Source: Andeanibacterium fulvum
GTDB taxonomy: Bacteria > Pseudomonadota > Alphaproteobacteria > Sphingomonadales > Sphingomonadaceae
Direction: 5' to 3'
Length of the DNA: 64,000 bases
Assembly (NCBI RefSeq): GCF_037154085.1
Contig: NZ_JBANRM010000004.1
Coordinates: 186,001-250,000 of the forward strand
Part shown: one piece after another, positions 26,227-34,606 of the stretch
How the letters are laid out: each line of letters starts with the position of its first letter
Numbering within the stretch: the stretch's first letter is position 1
Program-made: the position numbers and the translations under genes
The notes under the pieces: generated by a model
Told to the model about the DNA's origin: nothing
The model's database searches: none
What the model saw: only the letters and a program-made list of their open reading frames with translations

Positions 26227-26695
26227 ACCTTGCTGCGATAGCAAGTCGCAAGGTTCAATCCGGAGGGCGGCATGTCGACTGCCTTTCCTCCCTTGTTCGC
26301 TTCGAACAACGCGGCCGGTGCGGGTGCGTGTCTTTGGGGGCGTTACCCCACGGCAAAGCCTCTTGCGCCAGATGCGGTTACCGGATGCGCGGCTTCACCG
26401 GCTCCCTCACGATCCCGGCCCTACGTGGGCAGGCTTTCCCGGGATGTTCGCGATGAACCACGAATGGCGCGGGATTATCACCCGCAAGGAAAGGATGCCC
26501 GGCTGCGAGCCCGCGGGCGCCTTTCCCGGCCGGTTTCCGATTGGGCAGAGCCAGGTGCACGGTGGAGGTGCCCGGCCTTTCGCTATTCTCCCCCCGCCTC
26601 CTGCACGCGCCAATCCTGACGCCGTGCCGGCCGCGCGATTGGTTTACTCGCACTACGCTGGCGTAAAGGTCCGGGTCGCCGCCGGATGGAGTTTT
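26227..26695 (+). ncRNA. Candidate structured non-coding RNA, copy B
   Basis: About 470 bases follow the promoter. The first hairpin is CCTTGCTGCGA pairing with TCGCAAGG (three-base bulge). The second helix pairs GGAGG and GGCA (26262-26272) with TGCC and CCTCC (26280-26291). The 3' block has GGCCGCGCG (26629) and hairpin TCCGG/CCGGA (26670-26674 with 26682-26686), then TTTT. The distance from GGCCGCGCG to TCCGG is 41 bases, against 39 in copy A. An ATG at 26272 follows GGAGG and opens a 115-codon frame, but copy A has no matching start, so RNA is favoured. Confidence 0.5.
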
Positions 26696-26719
26696 GTGCC
26701 TGCGCTCCAACCCCAACCT

Positions 26720-26811
26720 TCGTCATTCCCGCGAAGGCGGGAACCCAGTTCGACGGTTGCTGCTGGATTGTCCAAGGACGTCTTCGACTCCCCGCCTGCG
26801 CGGGAATGACG
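26720..26811. repeat. Palindromic repeat (CGTCATTCCCGCGAAGGCGGG type)
   Basis: Arms CGTCATTCCCGCGAAGGCGG and CCGCCTGCGCGGGAATGACG. The inner GTCCAAGGACGTCTTCGACT is the reverse complement of the inner part of the 13528 copy. Confidence 0.85.
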
Positions 26812-26837
26812 AAAGGGAGGAACTCACCCACACCCGC

Positions 26838-26944
26838 CCATCCTGAGCCTGTCGAAGGACACTCGCTGAGTTCTGGACTGGGCGCACTCGAACATTGTGG
26901 TTGGGCAAATGTCCCGCGTGTCCTTCGACAAGCTCAGGACGAAC
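26838..26944. repeat. Palindromic repeat (TGAGC-TGTCGAAGGAC type)
   Basis: Arms ATCCTGAGCCTGTCGAAGGA and TCCTTCGACAAGCTCAGGAC, spacer about 65 bases. Confidence 0.8.
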
Positions 26945-26982
26945 GGAGGTTGGAGGGACTGGGATGACAAAGCCCAGCGCCC

Positions 26983-29394
26983 TTAGAAATCCGTATTCCA
27001 GCGCAGCGCCACGCCCTGATCGTCGGGCATGGCCGCGTAATGGCCCGGTTCGCGCCGGTAATAGACGCTGGCCGAGGCCGAGCCGCCCCAGAGCGGGCCG
27101 TTCCAGGCCAGTTCGCCCATAAGCTCGCGCCCGTCAGGCGCCAGCGAGAGCGGGACCGAGCCGAAAGTCGCGCTTTCGGTGTCGTAGCTATAGGCAATCG
27201 GCAGGTTGAGCTTCAACCCGCCGCTCTCCACCCGGAGCGGCTGGGCCACGCGCAGTCCGACACTGTCGGAATTGCCGAACAGGCCCCTGCGCTGGAGATC
27301 GATTGACCAGGCGCGGCTGTAGATCACCGATCCGCTCTCGATCACGCTGCTGGTATCCGCATAGGTCCAGCCGTTCCGCATCGATCCGAACAGTTTCCAG
27401 CGGGGCGCGAACTGCCATCCGGCGCTGGCATCGACGAACAGCGTATTCGCCCCGCCGCCGCCGAACGCCTCGTGGAAGCGGCCGCCCAGCACGGTGCGCT
27501 CTTCCTGCATCCAGTCGAACCCGAGCGACGTCTGCAATCCGCCCCATTGCCGGTCGGCCGTCAGCGAGAAGCTGCGCATCGCATCGCGCGTGCGGCGGCC
27601 GGAAACCTCCTGCGCCAGCCACATCGAATTTCCACTCATCACCGCGCCGGATTCGCCCGCCAGCGTCAGGCCCCAGCCGCCGAACTGCTTGCGCATGGCA
27701 ACCGACATATCCGCACGGTGGAAGGTGCCGTCATCCGAGCCTGCAAAGCGCGCGATCAGGAATGCGGGGCGATCCTGGCCCTGCATCTGCATCACCAGCC
27801 CATCGGGCCGCTCGGCATAGGCAAAGCCGAGCTGCATGTCCGGTGCCAGCTTGAGCGCCACCCGTGCGGCAAGAACCCGCGCAGTATCGGCCTCTTCCGT
27901 GGTCAGCATCAGTTCCTGCGGAATGCCGCGCACCGCATTGCGGTTCGAAGCGTCTATCGTATAGGCGATCGCCGCCTTGTCGCTGGTCGAGGAAACCGAG
28001 CGCGTCTGCCCACCGATCGCGTCGTACAGCCGGGTCTGCAAAGTGGCGGAGCGCATCGACGTGCCGATATTGTAACTGAAGGCCCGCCGATATTTGTCGA
28101 GCACCACGGTATTGACCGAAGCGGTGGTGAGCGCATCGCCCATCGCGGGGGAACCCACGGCAGTAGTATCATTCAACGCCAGCGCCACCGGGCTCTTGCC
28201 CGCCAGAGTGGTCGTACCCTGCGGCTGGAACGCTTCGTGTATGTCCAGAATGCCCCGGCCATACACACTGTCAGTGCCGGGCGTGCCCACATCCTGTGCG
28301 GTAGTGAGCAGCAGTTCGATGATTTCGGACGCCGTAAGAGTCGGGAAAGCCTGGGCGAGCAGCGCGACAGCGCCCGCGACCTGGGGCGCAGCGAAGCTCG
28401 TCCCGCTGATCAGCCAATAGCCACCGTCGATATAGACTGTGACGTCCTCGCCCAGTGCGGCCAGATAGACGTCCTCACGCCCGCGCGCCTGATTGCTGAA
28501 ATCGGAGATTACACCCGCACCATTGACCGAACCGACAATGATCACGTTGTCGAAGCCGGTGCCTGTCAGGCTGCGGGGGAACGGATCGGGCCGGTTCGCC
28601 CCGTCATTGCCCGCGGCGATGACGACCACGATCCCCGCAGCCGAAGCATCCTTAATGGCCTGAATCTCTGTCGAAGATGCGGATGACCCGCCCAGCGACA
28701 GGTTGATGACGGTGGCGTTATGCGCGATCGCGTATTGGATCGCCGCCCCGATATCGCCGAAGGAACAGTCATTCGCGCTGGCGCAGGTTCCGGGCTCGTC
28801 GGCGCGGATGGCAAGGATCGTGGCGTTATAGGCAATGCCGACCGTACCGTTCGCGCCATTGTCGTTATCCGCCGCGGCGACCATCGCCACCAGCGTACCG
28901 TGATCGTCCTCGGCCTCGAGAATGCCGCGCGAAGAGAATATATCAGTGGAATCCGGGCTGATACGACCGGTGAATTCCGGGTTCGACTGGAAGATGCCAG
29001 TATCGATCACCGCAATGACCGATCCCTGCCCAGTATTCCCCGCCACCCATGCCGTGGCCGCGCCGTGGAAGGACGGCCCATCGGACCGGCGGTATTCGGT
29101 CGTATTGTAACCGATCGTGTCGCTCGGCTGGGGCGGCGGCACATAGCTGATCGGTGTCGGCGTTGGAGTTGGCGTGGGGGTGGGTGTCGGAGTTGGAGTA
29201 GGGGTAGGCGTCGGTGTGGGCACCGGTGTCGGCGTAGGGGTCGGAACCGGCGTGGGCGTTGGGGTTGGCACCGGCGTCGGGCTGGGCGTGGGCGTGCTGT
29301 TCACGCCGCCTCCGCCGCAGGCAGTCAGCAGGGCCATGGAGAACAGGATGGCCCCGTTCCCGACGGAAGCTCGAAGCGAATGAATTACCCTCAT
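26983..29394 (-). CDS. Subtilisin-type autotransporter with lipoprotein-like signal and Pro-Thr repeat arm
   Basis: The product has 803 residues from the ATG at 29394. A signal ending ALLTACGGGG has a lipobox. Residues about 34-83 are a Pro-Thr repeat encoded by a hexamer tract. The S8 protease domain (about 105-400) has the Asp in SVIAVIDTG, His in EDDHGTLVA and Ser in SGTSFAAPQVAG. The last 270 residues look like an outer-membrane beta-barrel and end in Phe (RWNTDF). Autotransporters export or anchor their passenger at the cell surface. A lipid anchor plus barrel is unusual but occurs in surface subtilases. Confidence 0.88.
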   Translation of the reverse strand: MRVIHSLRASVGNGAILFSMALLTACGGGGVNSTPTPSPTPVPTPTPTPVPTPTPTPVPTPTPTPTPTPTPTPTPTPTPTPISYVPPPQPSDTIGYNTTEYRRSDGPSFHGAATAWVAGNTGQGSVIAVIDTGIFQSNPEFTGRISPDSTDIFSSRGILEAEDDHGTLVAMVAAADNDNGANGTVGIAYNATILAIRADEPGTCASANDCSFGDIGAAIQYAIAHNATVINLSLGGSSASSTEIQAIKDASAAGIVVVIAAGNDGANRPDPFPRSLTGTGFDNVIIVGSVNGAGVISDFSNQARGREDVYLAALGEDVTVYIDGGYWLISGTSFAAPQVAGAVALLAQAFPTLTASEIIELLLTTAQDVGTPGTDSVYGRGILDIHEAFQPQGTTTLAGKSPVALALNDTTAVGSPAMGDALTTASVNTVVLDKYRRAFSYNIGTSMRSATLQTRLYDAIGGQTRSVSSTSDKAAIAYTIDASNRNAVRGIPQELMLTTEEADTARVLAARVALKLAPDMQLGFAYAERPDGLVMQMQGQDRPAFLIARFAGSDDGTFHRADMSVAMRKQFGGWGLTLAGESGAVMSGNSMWLAQEVSGRRTRDAMRSFSLTADRQWGGLQTSLGFDWMQEERTVLGGRFHEAFGGGGANTLFVDASAGWQFAPRWKLFGSMRNGWTYADTSSVIESGSVIYSRAWSIDLQRRGLFGNSDSVGLRVAQPLRVESGGLKLNLPIAYSYDTESATFGSVPLSLAPDGRELMGELAWNGPLWGGSASASVYYRREPGHYAAMPDDQGVALRWNTDF
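29150..29300. repeat. Hexamer-rich Pro-Thr coding tract
   Basis: Plus-strand GGNGTN units run for about 150 bases in the autotransporter gene. Changes in multiples of six would keep the frame and only alter arm length. Confidence 0.85.
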
Positions 29395-29658
29395 GATTGC
29401 CCCCAGTCTTGGCAATTCTACCTAACAAGCCGAATTCGCCCCTCCAGGGTAAAGATGAGGTAAACTCGCCCTCCCCCGGCCGCACGGCTTTGCCCTTTTC
29501 CCGGCCACGCATCCCGATTGCGCGACGGAACCCTTGCGCCGTGTCTGCAATGCGCCTTGCCCCAAGGCAAGCGAGGGGTTAGTCGCTCGCCCGTTCCCTT
29601 GAACAGTTCATCGCCAGTCCGGCAGATGACGGTTGATAACAGATACAGGAGTTGCCCC

Positions 29659-30498
29659 ATGTCCGCCCAGCTCGAAACCGCGATCGAAGCCGCCTGGGAA
29701 GCCCGCGACACCGTCACTCCTGCCAGCGCCGATGTGCGCGAAGTGGTGGAAGCCGCGCTGGAACTGCTCGATGGCGGCAAGGCCCGCGTGGCCGAACCCG
29801 ATGGGAATGGCGGCTGGACGGTCAACCAGTGGCTCAAGAAGGCCGTGCTGCTCTCCTTCCGCCTGAACGACAATGTCGTGGTCGATGGCGGCGCGGCCGG
29901 CGCCCCCGCTTTCGACAAGGTGCCGAGCAAGTTCGCCGGCTGGGACGATGCGCGCTTCCGCGAAGGCGGTTTCCGCGTGGTGCCCGGCGCCGTGGCCCGC
30001 CGCGGTAGCTTCATCGGCAAGGGCGTGATCCTGATGCCCAGCTTCGTGAATATCGGCGCCTATGTCGGCGAAGGCACGATGGTCGACACCTGGGCCACGG
30101 TGGGCAGCTGCGCCCAGATCGGCAAGAACGTCCACCTTTCCGGCGGCGTCGGCATTGGCGGCGTGCTCGAACCGCTGCAGGCCGGCCCGGTGGTGATCGA
30201 GGATAATTGCTTCATCGGCGCCCGCAGCGAAGTGGTGGAAGGCGTGACCATCGGCGAAGGCGCAGTGCTTTCGATGGGCGTCTATATCGGCGCCTCGACC
30301 AAGATCGTGGATCGCGCCACTGGCGAGGTCCATTACGGCAAGGTCCCGCCCTACAGCGTGGTCGTGCCCGGCTCCATGCCCGGCAAGCCCCTGCCCGACG
30401 GCACGCCGGGCCCGAGCCTCTATTGCGCCGTCATCGTCAAGACAGTGGACGCGCAGACCCGCTCCAAGACCGGGATCAACGACCTGCTGCGCGACTGA
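29659..30498 (+). CDS. dapD: Tetrahydrodipicolinate N-succinyltransferase
   Basis: The product has 279 residues from the ATG at 29659, after AGGAG. The N-terminal helical part is followed by a left-handed hexapeptide helix (RRGSFIGKGVILMPSFVNIG, VVIEDNCFIGARSEVVEGV). It transfers succinyl from succinyl-CoA in lysine/diaminopimelate synthesis, in the cytoplasm. It stands alone here; dapE is not in the window. Confidence 0.97.
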   Translation: MSAQLETAIEAAWEARDTVTPASADVREVVEAALELLDGGKARVAEPDGNGGWTVNQWLKKAVLLSFRLNDNVVVDGGAAGAPAFDKVPSKFAGWDDARFREGGFRVVPGAVARRGSFIGKGVILMPSFVNIGAYVGEGTMVDTWATVGSCAQIGKNVHLSGGVGIGGVLEPLQAGPVVIEDNCFIGARSEVVEGVTIGEGAVLSMGVYIGASTKIVDRATGEVHYGKVPPYSVVVPGSMPGKPLPDGTPGPSLYCAVIVKTVDAQTRSKTGINDLLRD

Positions 30499-30566
30499 TC
30501 GCACGGGCGGCCCGCTCCGCCCGTCCTTGCGGAACGCTCTCCCCTTCCCGCCCGTAGATCGGGTGA

Positions 30567-30584
30567 GGCCCCGCAGCCGGGGCC
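30567..30584 (+). terminator. GC-rich hairpin after dapD
   Basis: GGCCCCG pairs with CGGGGCC over a CAGC loop, 69 bases after the stop. There is no T-run, so termination strength is doubtful. Confidence 0.35.
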
Positions 30585-30603
30585 GCGGAAGAGGAGAATT
30601 CCG

Positions 30604-30771
30604 ATGCAACAGCCTTCTGGAAAGCGGGGCGAGGAAATCCGCCTCGAAACCGACGAAGCGCGCGCCGGGTCCACCCCGCATATCGTGCGCTACGTGCTGT
30701 TCTTCAGCCTCACCCTGGCAATCGTGGCGATGACCGTCGTGTGGGTCAGCGCGGCGCTGAGCACGAGTTGA
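30604..30771 (+). CDS. Small single-span membrane protein
   Basis: The product has 55 residues. The ATG at 30604 is preceded by GAGGAG. The N-terminal half is charged (KRGEEIRLETDEARAGS) and residues 28-52 form one membrane helix (VLFFSLTLAIVAMTVVWVSA). No family name is known to me. It is followed after 11 bases by the DUF3008 gene, so the two may be co-transcribed. Confidence 0.75.
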   Translation: MQQPSGKRGEEIRLETDEARAGSTPHIVRYVLFFSLTLAIVAMTVVWVSAALSTS

Positions 30772-30782
30772 GGGAGGCTGCC

Positions 30783-30965
30783 ATGCCCGCCCGCTCGAAG
30801 AAGCAGCAGATGGCCGCCGGAGCCGCACTTTCCGCCAAGCAGGGCGATACCGGCAAATCCTCCCTCAAGGGCGCTTCCCGCGAGATGTATGAATCCATGA
30901 GCGAGAAGGAACTGAAAGACCTGGCCTCCACCGCTCGCAAAGGCCTGCCGCGCAAGAAGGGCTAG
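30783..30965 (+). CDS. DUF3008 small basic protein
   Basis: The product has 60 residues: MPARSKKQQMAAGAALSAKQ at the start and a MYESMSEKELKDLAST middle with a basic end (RKGLPRKKG). This matches the small DUF3008 family, whose role is unknown. GGGAGG precedes the ATG. The end overlaps the dipeptidase gene on the other strand by four bases. Confidence 0.85.
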   Translation: MPARSKKQQMAAGAALSAKQGDTGKSSLKGASREMYESMSEKELKDLASTARKGLPRKKG

Positions 30966-32230
30966 TCCTTCTCGGGATATTCGATCGGCGGATCGGCCCG
31001 ATGTGCCGCCGCATAGGCTTCCGCGGCTTTCAGCACCCGCATCATGTTGCGGCTGGCGATCTTTTCAAGGTCGGCCTGGCTGTAGCCGCGCCGGGCCAGT
31101 TCCACGAACAGCGCCGGATAGCCCGCCACGTCTTCCATGCCGACCGGCCCGGTGTCCATCCCGTCATAATCGCCGCCAAGGCCGATATGGTCGATACCCG
31201 CCACCTTGCGGATCTGGTCCACATGGTCGGCCATGTCGGCCACACTCGTCTTGGGCTCGGGATGCGCCTTGCCCCAGGCCTCCATCGCGTCCTTCACTCT
31301 GTCGGGCTGGCCCTGCCACAGCGCCTTGAGCCGGGCCTCCTCGCCCGCACGATCCGCACCCCACTGGCGGCGCTTCTCGCCCAGATAGTTCGGCAGGCCG
31401 ACCACCATCACGATGCCGCCATTGTCCTTCAGGCGCGAGAGCACCGCATCGGGCACATTGCGCGGATGGCCGTTCACCGCGCGCGCGCCGGAATGGCTGA
31501 AGATCACCGGGGCCTTCGCCACATCCAGCGCGTCGAACATCGTGTCCTCGCTCACATGGCTGAGGTCCACCAGCATGCCGATGCGCTGCATTTCGCGCAC
31601 CACATCCTTGCCGAAATCGGTCAGGCCGCCATGCCTGGGCGTATCCGTAGCACTGTCCGCCCAGTCGAGCGTCTTCGAGTGCGTAAGAGTGAGATAGCGC
31701 GCACCGAGATCGTACATCTGGCGCAGCACGCCCAGGCTGCCGTCGATGGAACTGCCGCCTTCCATTCCCATCAGCGAGGCGATCTTGCCCTGCTTCATCG
31801 CCGCTTCCACATCGGCGGAACTGGTCGCCAGCATCAGATCGTTCGGATAGCGCACCACCAGCCGCTTGAGCACGTCGATCTGCTCCAGCGTGGTGACCAC
31901 CGCCTCGGGCTGAGGCAGGTCCGCATCGACATAGACCGACCAGAACTGCGCCCCGACCTTGCCCTTGCGCAAGCGCGGAAGGTCGGTGTGCATGCCCACC
32001 CCGCTCCATTCGGTCGCCGGGGCCTTGCTGGTATCGGTGAAGTCGAACTGGTTGATCACATTGCCGTATCGGCCGCGCAATTGCTCCGGCACGTCATTGT
32101 GTCCGTCCCAGACCGGCGCGGCAGCCAGAGCGGCGGCGGCGGTTTCCTCCGGGCTTTTGGCGGACAAGGGTGCGGCAAGGAAAGCGGCGGAAAGCGCGGT
32201 GACAAGCAGAGCGGTGCGGAAGCGCGGCAT
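30962..32230 (-). CDS. Secreted membrane dipeptidase (M19 family)
   Basis: The product has 422 residues from the ATG at 32230, giving a signal peptide (LLVTALSAAFLAAPLSA). Zinc-site motifs of the renal dipeptidase family appear: VWDGHNDVPEQLR, a Glu in MGMEGGSSIDG, VDLSHVSEDTMFD, FSHSGARAVNGHPRN and HIGLGGDYDGMD. It likely cleaves dipeptides, including D-residue ones, in the periplasm. It is divergent from the cupin gene. Confidence 0.93.
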   Translation of the reverse strand: MPRFRTALLVTALSAAFLAAPLSAKSPEETAAAALAAAPVWDGHNDVPEQLRGRYGNVINQFDFTDTSKAPATEWSGVGMHTDLPRLRKGKVGAQFWSVYVDADLPQPEAVVTTLEQIDVLKRLVVRYPNDLMLATSSADVEAAMKQGKIASLMGMEGGSSIDGSLGVLRQMYDLGARYLTLTHSKTLDWADSATDTPRHGGLTDFGKDVVREMQRIGMLVDLSHVSEDTMFDALDVAKAPVIFSHSGARAVNGHPRNVPDAVLSRLKDNGGIVMVVGLPNYLGEKRRQWGADRAGEEARLKALWQGQPDRVKDAMEAWGKAHPEPKTSVADMADHVDQIRKVAGIDHIGLGGDYDGMDTGPVGMEDVAGYPALFVELARRGYSQADLEKIASRNMMRVLKAAEAYAAAHRADPPIEYPEKD

Positions 32231-32330
32231 GGAAACTCCTGTTGCAGGGCAGCATATCAGCGCGCCCGGCATGAAATCGCAAGCCCTGGCCACATTGATA
32301 GCCGCCGCGCGCGCATGTTAGGCCAATCGC

Positions 32331-32768
32331 ATGAGCAATGCCCGCCAGATCATCGACCGCTTGTCCCTCACCCCGCATCCCGAGGGAGGCTGGTATCGCG
32401 AGACCTGGCGCGCGCCCGCCCCGGACGGCACCCGCGCGGGCGGCACGGCGATCCACTTCCTGCTGGAGGCCGGTCAGCGATCCCACTGGCACAGAGTGGA
32501 CGCGGCGGAAATCTGGCTGTTCCACGCGGGCGATCCGCTACGCCTGTCGCTCAGCCCCGGCGATGCGGGGCCGGTTTCGAGCGTGATACTGGGGCACGAT
32601 GTTGCGGCCGGTCACGCCGTCCAGCACGTAATCGCGCCGGGCGAATGGCAGGCCGCCGAGGCCCCGCCGGTCGGCTCGGCAGGCTATTCGCTGGTGAGCT
32701 GCGTGGTGGTGCCGGGGTTCGAGTTTGCGGGGTTTACGCTGGCGCCCGAGGGGTGGGCGCCGGGGTGA
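32331..32768 (+). CDS. Cupin DUF985 family protein
   Basis: The product has 145 residues. LTPHPEGGWYRETWRA opens the family domain, HFLLEAGQRSHWHRVDAAEI carries the metal-type histidines and the C-terminal half has VVPGFEFAGFTLA. DUF985 cupins are single beta-barrels; a few act as sugar or small-molecule isomerases, but the role is not known for this one. Confidence 0.88.
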   Translation: MSNARQIIDRLSLTPHPEGGWYRETWRAPAPDGTRAGGTAIHFLLEAGQRSHWHRVDAAEIWLFHAGDPLRLSLSPGDAGPVSSVILGHDVAAGHAVQHVIAPGEWQAAEAPPVGSAGYSLVSCVVVPGFEFAGFTLAPEGWAPG

Positions 32769-32792
32769 GTCAATCTTGGCGACGCACCGGCT

Positions 32793-33042
32793 TTTCGTCA
32801 CCCCGGGCTTGTCCCGGGGTCCCGTTGGCTTCTCACGCGGAAAGTAGCTGCCCCCCTTCGCGGGGGTAACGAAGGGTGGGGACTCGCGGTAACGCCTTTA
32901 CGGTCTTTGCGGCCTTTGTTGGAAGCCGATAACTTCTCTCGCGAACACACAGACGGACGGCGTCCGGGCACAACCGCTCCGCGCCTTTGCGCCTCTGCGA
33001 GCGCCGAAAAGCGGGATCCCGGAACAGGTCCGGGATGACAAG
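32793..33042. repeat. Widely spaced palindromic repeat pair (GTCACCCCGGGCTTGTCCCGGGG type)
   Basis: The left unit CACCCCGGGCTTGTCCCGGG and the right unit CCCGGAACAGGTCCGGGATG are about 200 bases apart. The spacer holds no convincing gene. Confidence 0.7.
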
Positions 33043-33166
33043 GAAGGCTGACAGACGGGGAAGGTACACCTGCCCACCCCGCTGCGACTAGGCGGCTACG
33101 CCGCCAAGTCTCGCTGCCCCTCCCGCAAGCGGGAGGGGTTGGGGTGGGCCCGCCCAAGGGTCAAAA
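33043..33166. other. Gap with a GC-rich hairpin; no gene seen
   Basis: CCCCTCCCGCAAGCGGGAGGGG near 33117 is a tight hairpin after the end of the dioxygenase gene on the minus strand. It resembles the arm of the repeat at 60060. Confidence 0.5.
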
Positions 33167-34432
33167 TCAGCTCGGGTTCGCTTCCACCGAGTAATTGATC
33201 GCGGCGTTGCGGGTCTTCTGGAAGTCCGGCACGCTCATGCCCTTCATCGCGGCATAGACGTCGATATTGCCGAGGCCGACCACCGGGGCGAGCTTCTCCA
33301 GGTTGAAGAAGATCACGCCGTAATGGATCATGCCGATCCAATCCAAGTCGCGGATCAGGCGCTTTTCCTCGTCGGTCAGCTTGTATTCGGCCGCCAGCCC
33401 TTCAAAGTCGGTCTTGAAGCGTTCGCGGAAGCCCGGTTCCACGATGGTGTGGAGGAAATTGTTGATCCGCCAAGCCCTGGCGCTGACGCCCACGGTGAAG
33501 GGATAGGTTCCTTCAAGGCCCAGCGCGGGGGCCACGTCTGCCATCATGCGCGCGGCATATTCTTCCTTCGTCACCGGCAGCGGATCAGGTTCCGCATCCT
33601 CGAAGATCATGCTGGCGATGGAGGTCATGGAGGGCAGGAAGAAGCTCTGGTGCAGCTTGTTGACCTTGGGCGCCAGCGCGCCGCGCATCAGCATCCACAT
33701 CACGATTTCGGCGCCTTCCATGCCGCCCAGCTTCACCAACTCGCCCACCGGGATGTCGATCAGGCTTTCCGGGTCCTTGTGCAGGCGGTCCATGAATTCC
33801 ATGTCCCATTCGACATTGTTGAAGCCACAGCGTTCGCCGTGCACCTGGTGGGAGAGGCCGCCAGTGCCCGCGATGGCCACCTTGATGTCCTTGGGATAGG
33901 ACTGGATCGCCCGGCGCAGGGATCGGCCGAAATTCCAGAAGCGCTTCGCACGCGGGATCGGCAGTTCCAGCACGCCGCATTGCAGCGGCACGATCTTCAC
34001 GGGCCAGCCATTCTCATCATCATAGGGCAGCAGCACGGACAGCGGCGAGAAGGCCCCATGGTCCAGCCCCATGCCCTGCCAATAGGACAGGTCGAAATCG
34101 TCTGCCACCATGCCGAAGGCGATGTGCTGGGCAAGCTCCGGATCGCCCTTGATCGGCGGGATGTTGCGCGGGCCGCCGCCTTCGTCGGCCGCGGCATATT
34201 CCTCGCCGATGCCCAGCGCGAAATGGGAATAATGTCGCATCCAGAAGGAGGTCATGTGATCGTTGTAGATATACAGGATCACGTCCGGCTTCTTTTCGGC
34301 GAGCCACTGCTTCACCGGTTCGAAGCCCTCGAAGATCGGTTTCCACACGGGATCGTCATATTTGCCCGCATCATGGGCAAAGGCGATGGTGGGGGTGTGC
34401 GAAACGGCGAAACCGCCGACAATCTCGGCCAT
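33167..34432 (-). CDS. Single-chain LigB-LigA extradiol dioxygenase, copy 1 (gallate dioxygenase-like)
   Basis: The product has 421 residues from the ATG at 34432. Residues 1-270 form a LigB-type class III extradiol dioxygenase. Iron ligands are readable as His12 (VSHTPTIA), His59 (YNDHMTSF) and Glu242 (EGAEIVMW), with catalytic His195 in GGLSHQVHG. Residues about 310-415 resemble the LigA alpha subunit (EKRLIRDLDWIGMIHYGVIFFN). This beta-alpha fusion and length match gallate dioxygenases of sphingomonads, which open the ring of gallate. The true substrate is unknown. A paralogue lies 2.4 kb away. Confidence 0.85.
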   Translation of the reverse strand: MAEIVGGFAVSHTPTIAFAHDAGKYDDPVWKPIFEGFEPVKQWLAEKKPDVILYIYNDHMTSFWMRHYSHFALGIGEEYAAADEGGGPRNIPPIKGDPELAQHIAFGMVADDFDLSYWQGMGLDHGAFSPLSVLLPYDDENGWPVKIVPLQCGVLELPIPRAKRFWNFGRSLRRAIQSYPKDIKVAIAGTGGLSHQVHGERCGFNNVEWDMEFMDRLHKDPESLIDIPVGELVKLGGMEGAEIVMWMLMRGALAPKVNKLHQSFFLPSMTSIASMIFEDAEPDPLPVTKEEYAARMMADVAPALGLEGTYPFTVGVSARAWRINNFLHTIVEPGFRERFKTDFEGLAAEYKLTDEEKRLIRDLDWIGMIHYGVIFFNLEKLAPVVGLGNIDVYAAMKGMSVPDFQKTRNAAINYSVEANPS

Positions 34433-34572
34433 GGCAATGCTCTCCCTCTCCACGGGATGGCCGCCATTATGCCATGCGACTCCCGGATCGAACAATGATG
34501 CCGGATTAGGAGGATAGGGCCCTACGCACTTTGAGCGAGGTCAAAGCGTGAAAACTTCATATTTGTGAAGAA

Positions 34573-34601
34573 GCAGGCCGAACCTGTCCGGATCGGCCTG
34601 C
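34573..34601 (-). terminator. Terminator candidate after the sulfotransferase gene
   Basis: GCAGGCCGA and TCGGCCTGC pair perfectly (9 bp) just beyond the stop; TTCTTC follows on the minus strand. Confidence 0.55.
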
Positions 34602-34606
34602 AGGGG

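Noticed and set aside
26378..26716. A 112-codon minus-strand frame antisense to ncRNA copy B (with SGGDPDLYASVV)
   Set aside because: Copy A has a partly similar antisense frame, but the similarity follows the conserved RNA block, and no ribosome site or promoter supports it.
29150..29300. Tandem repeat considered as a CRISPR array
   Set aside because: The units are hexamers in a coding frame giving Pro-Thr, without spacers.
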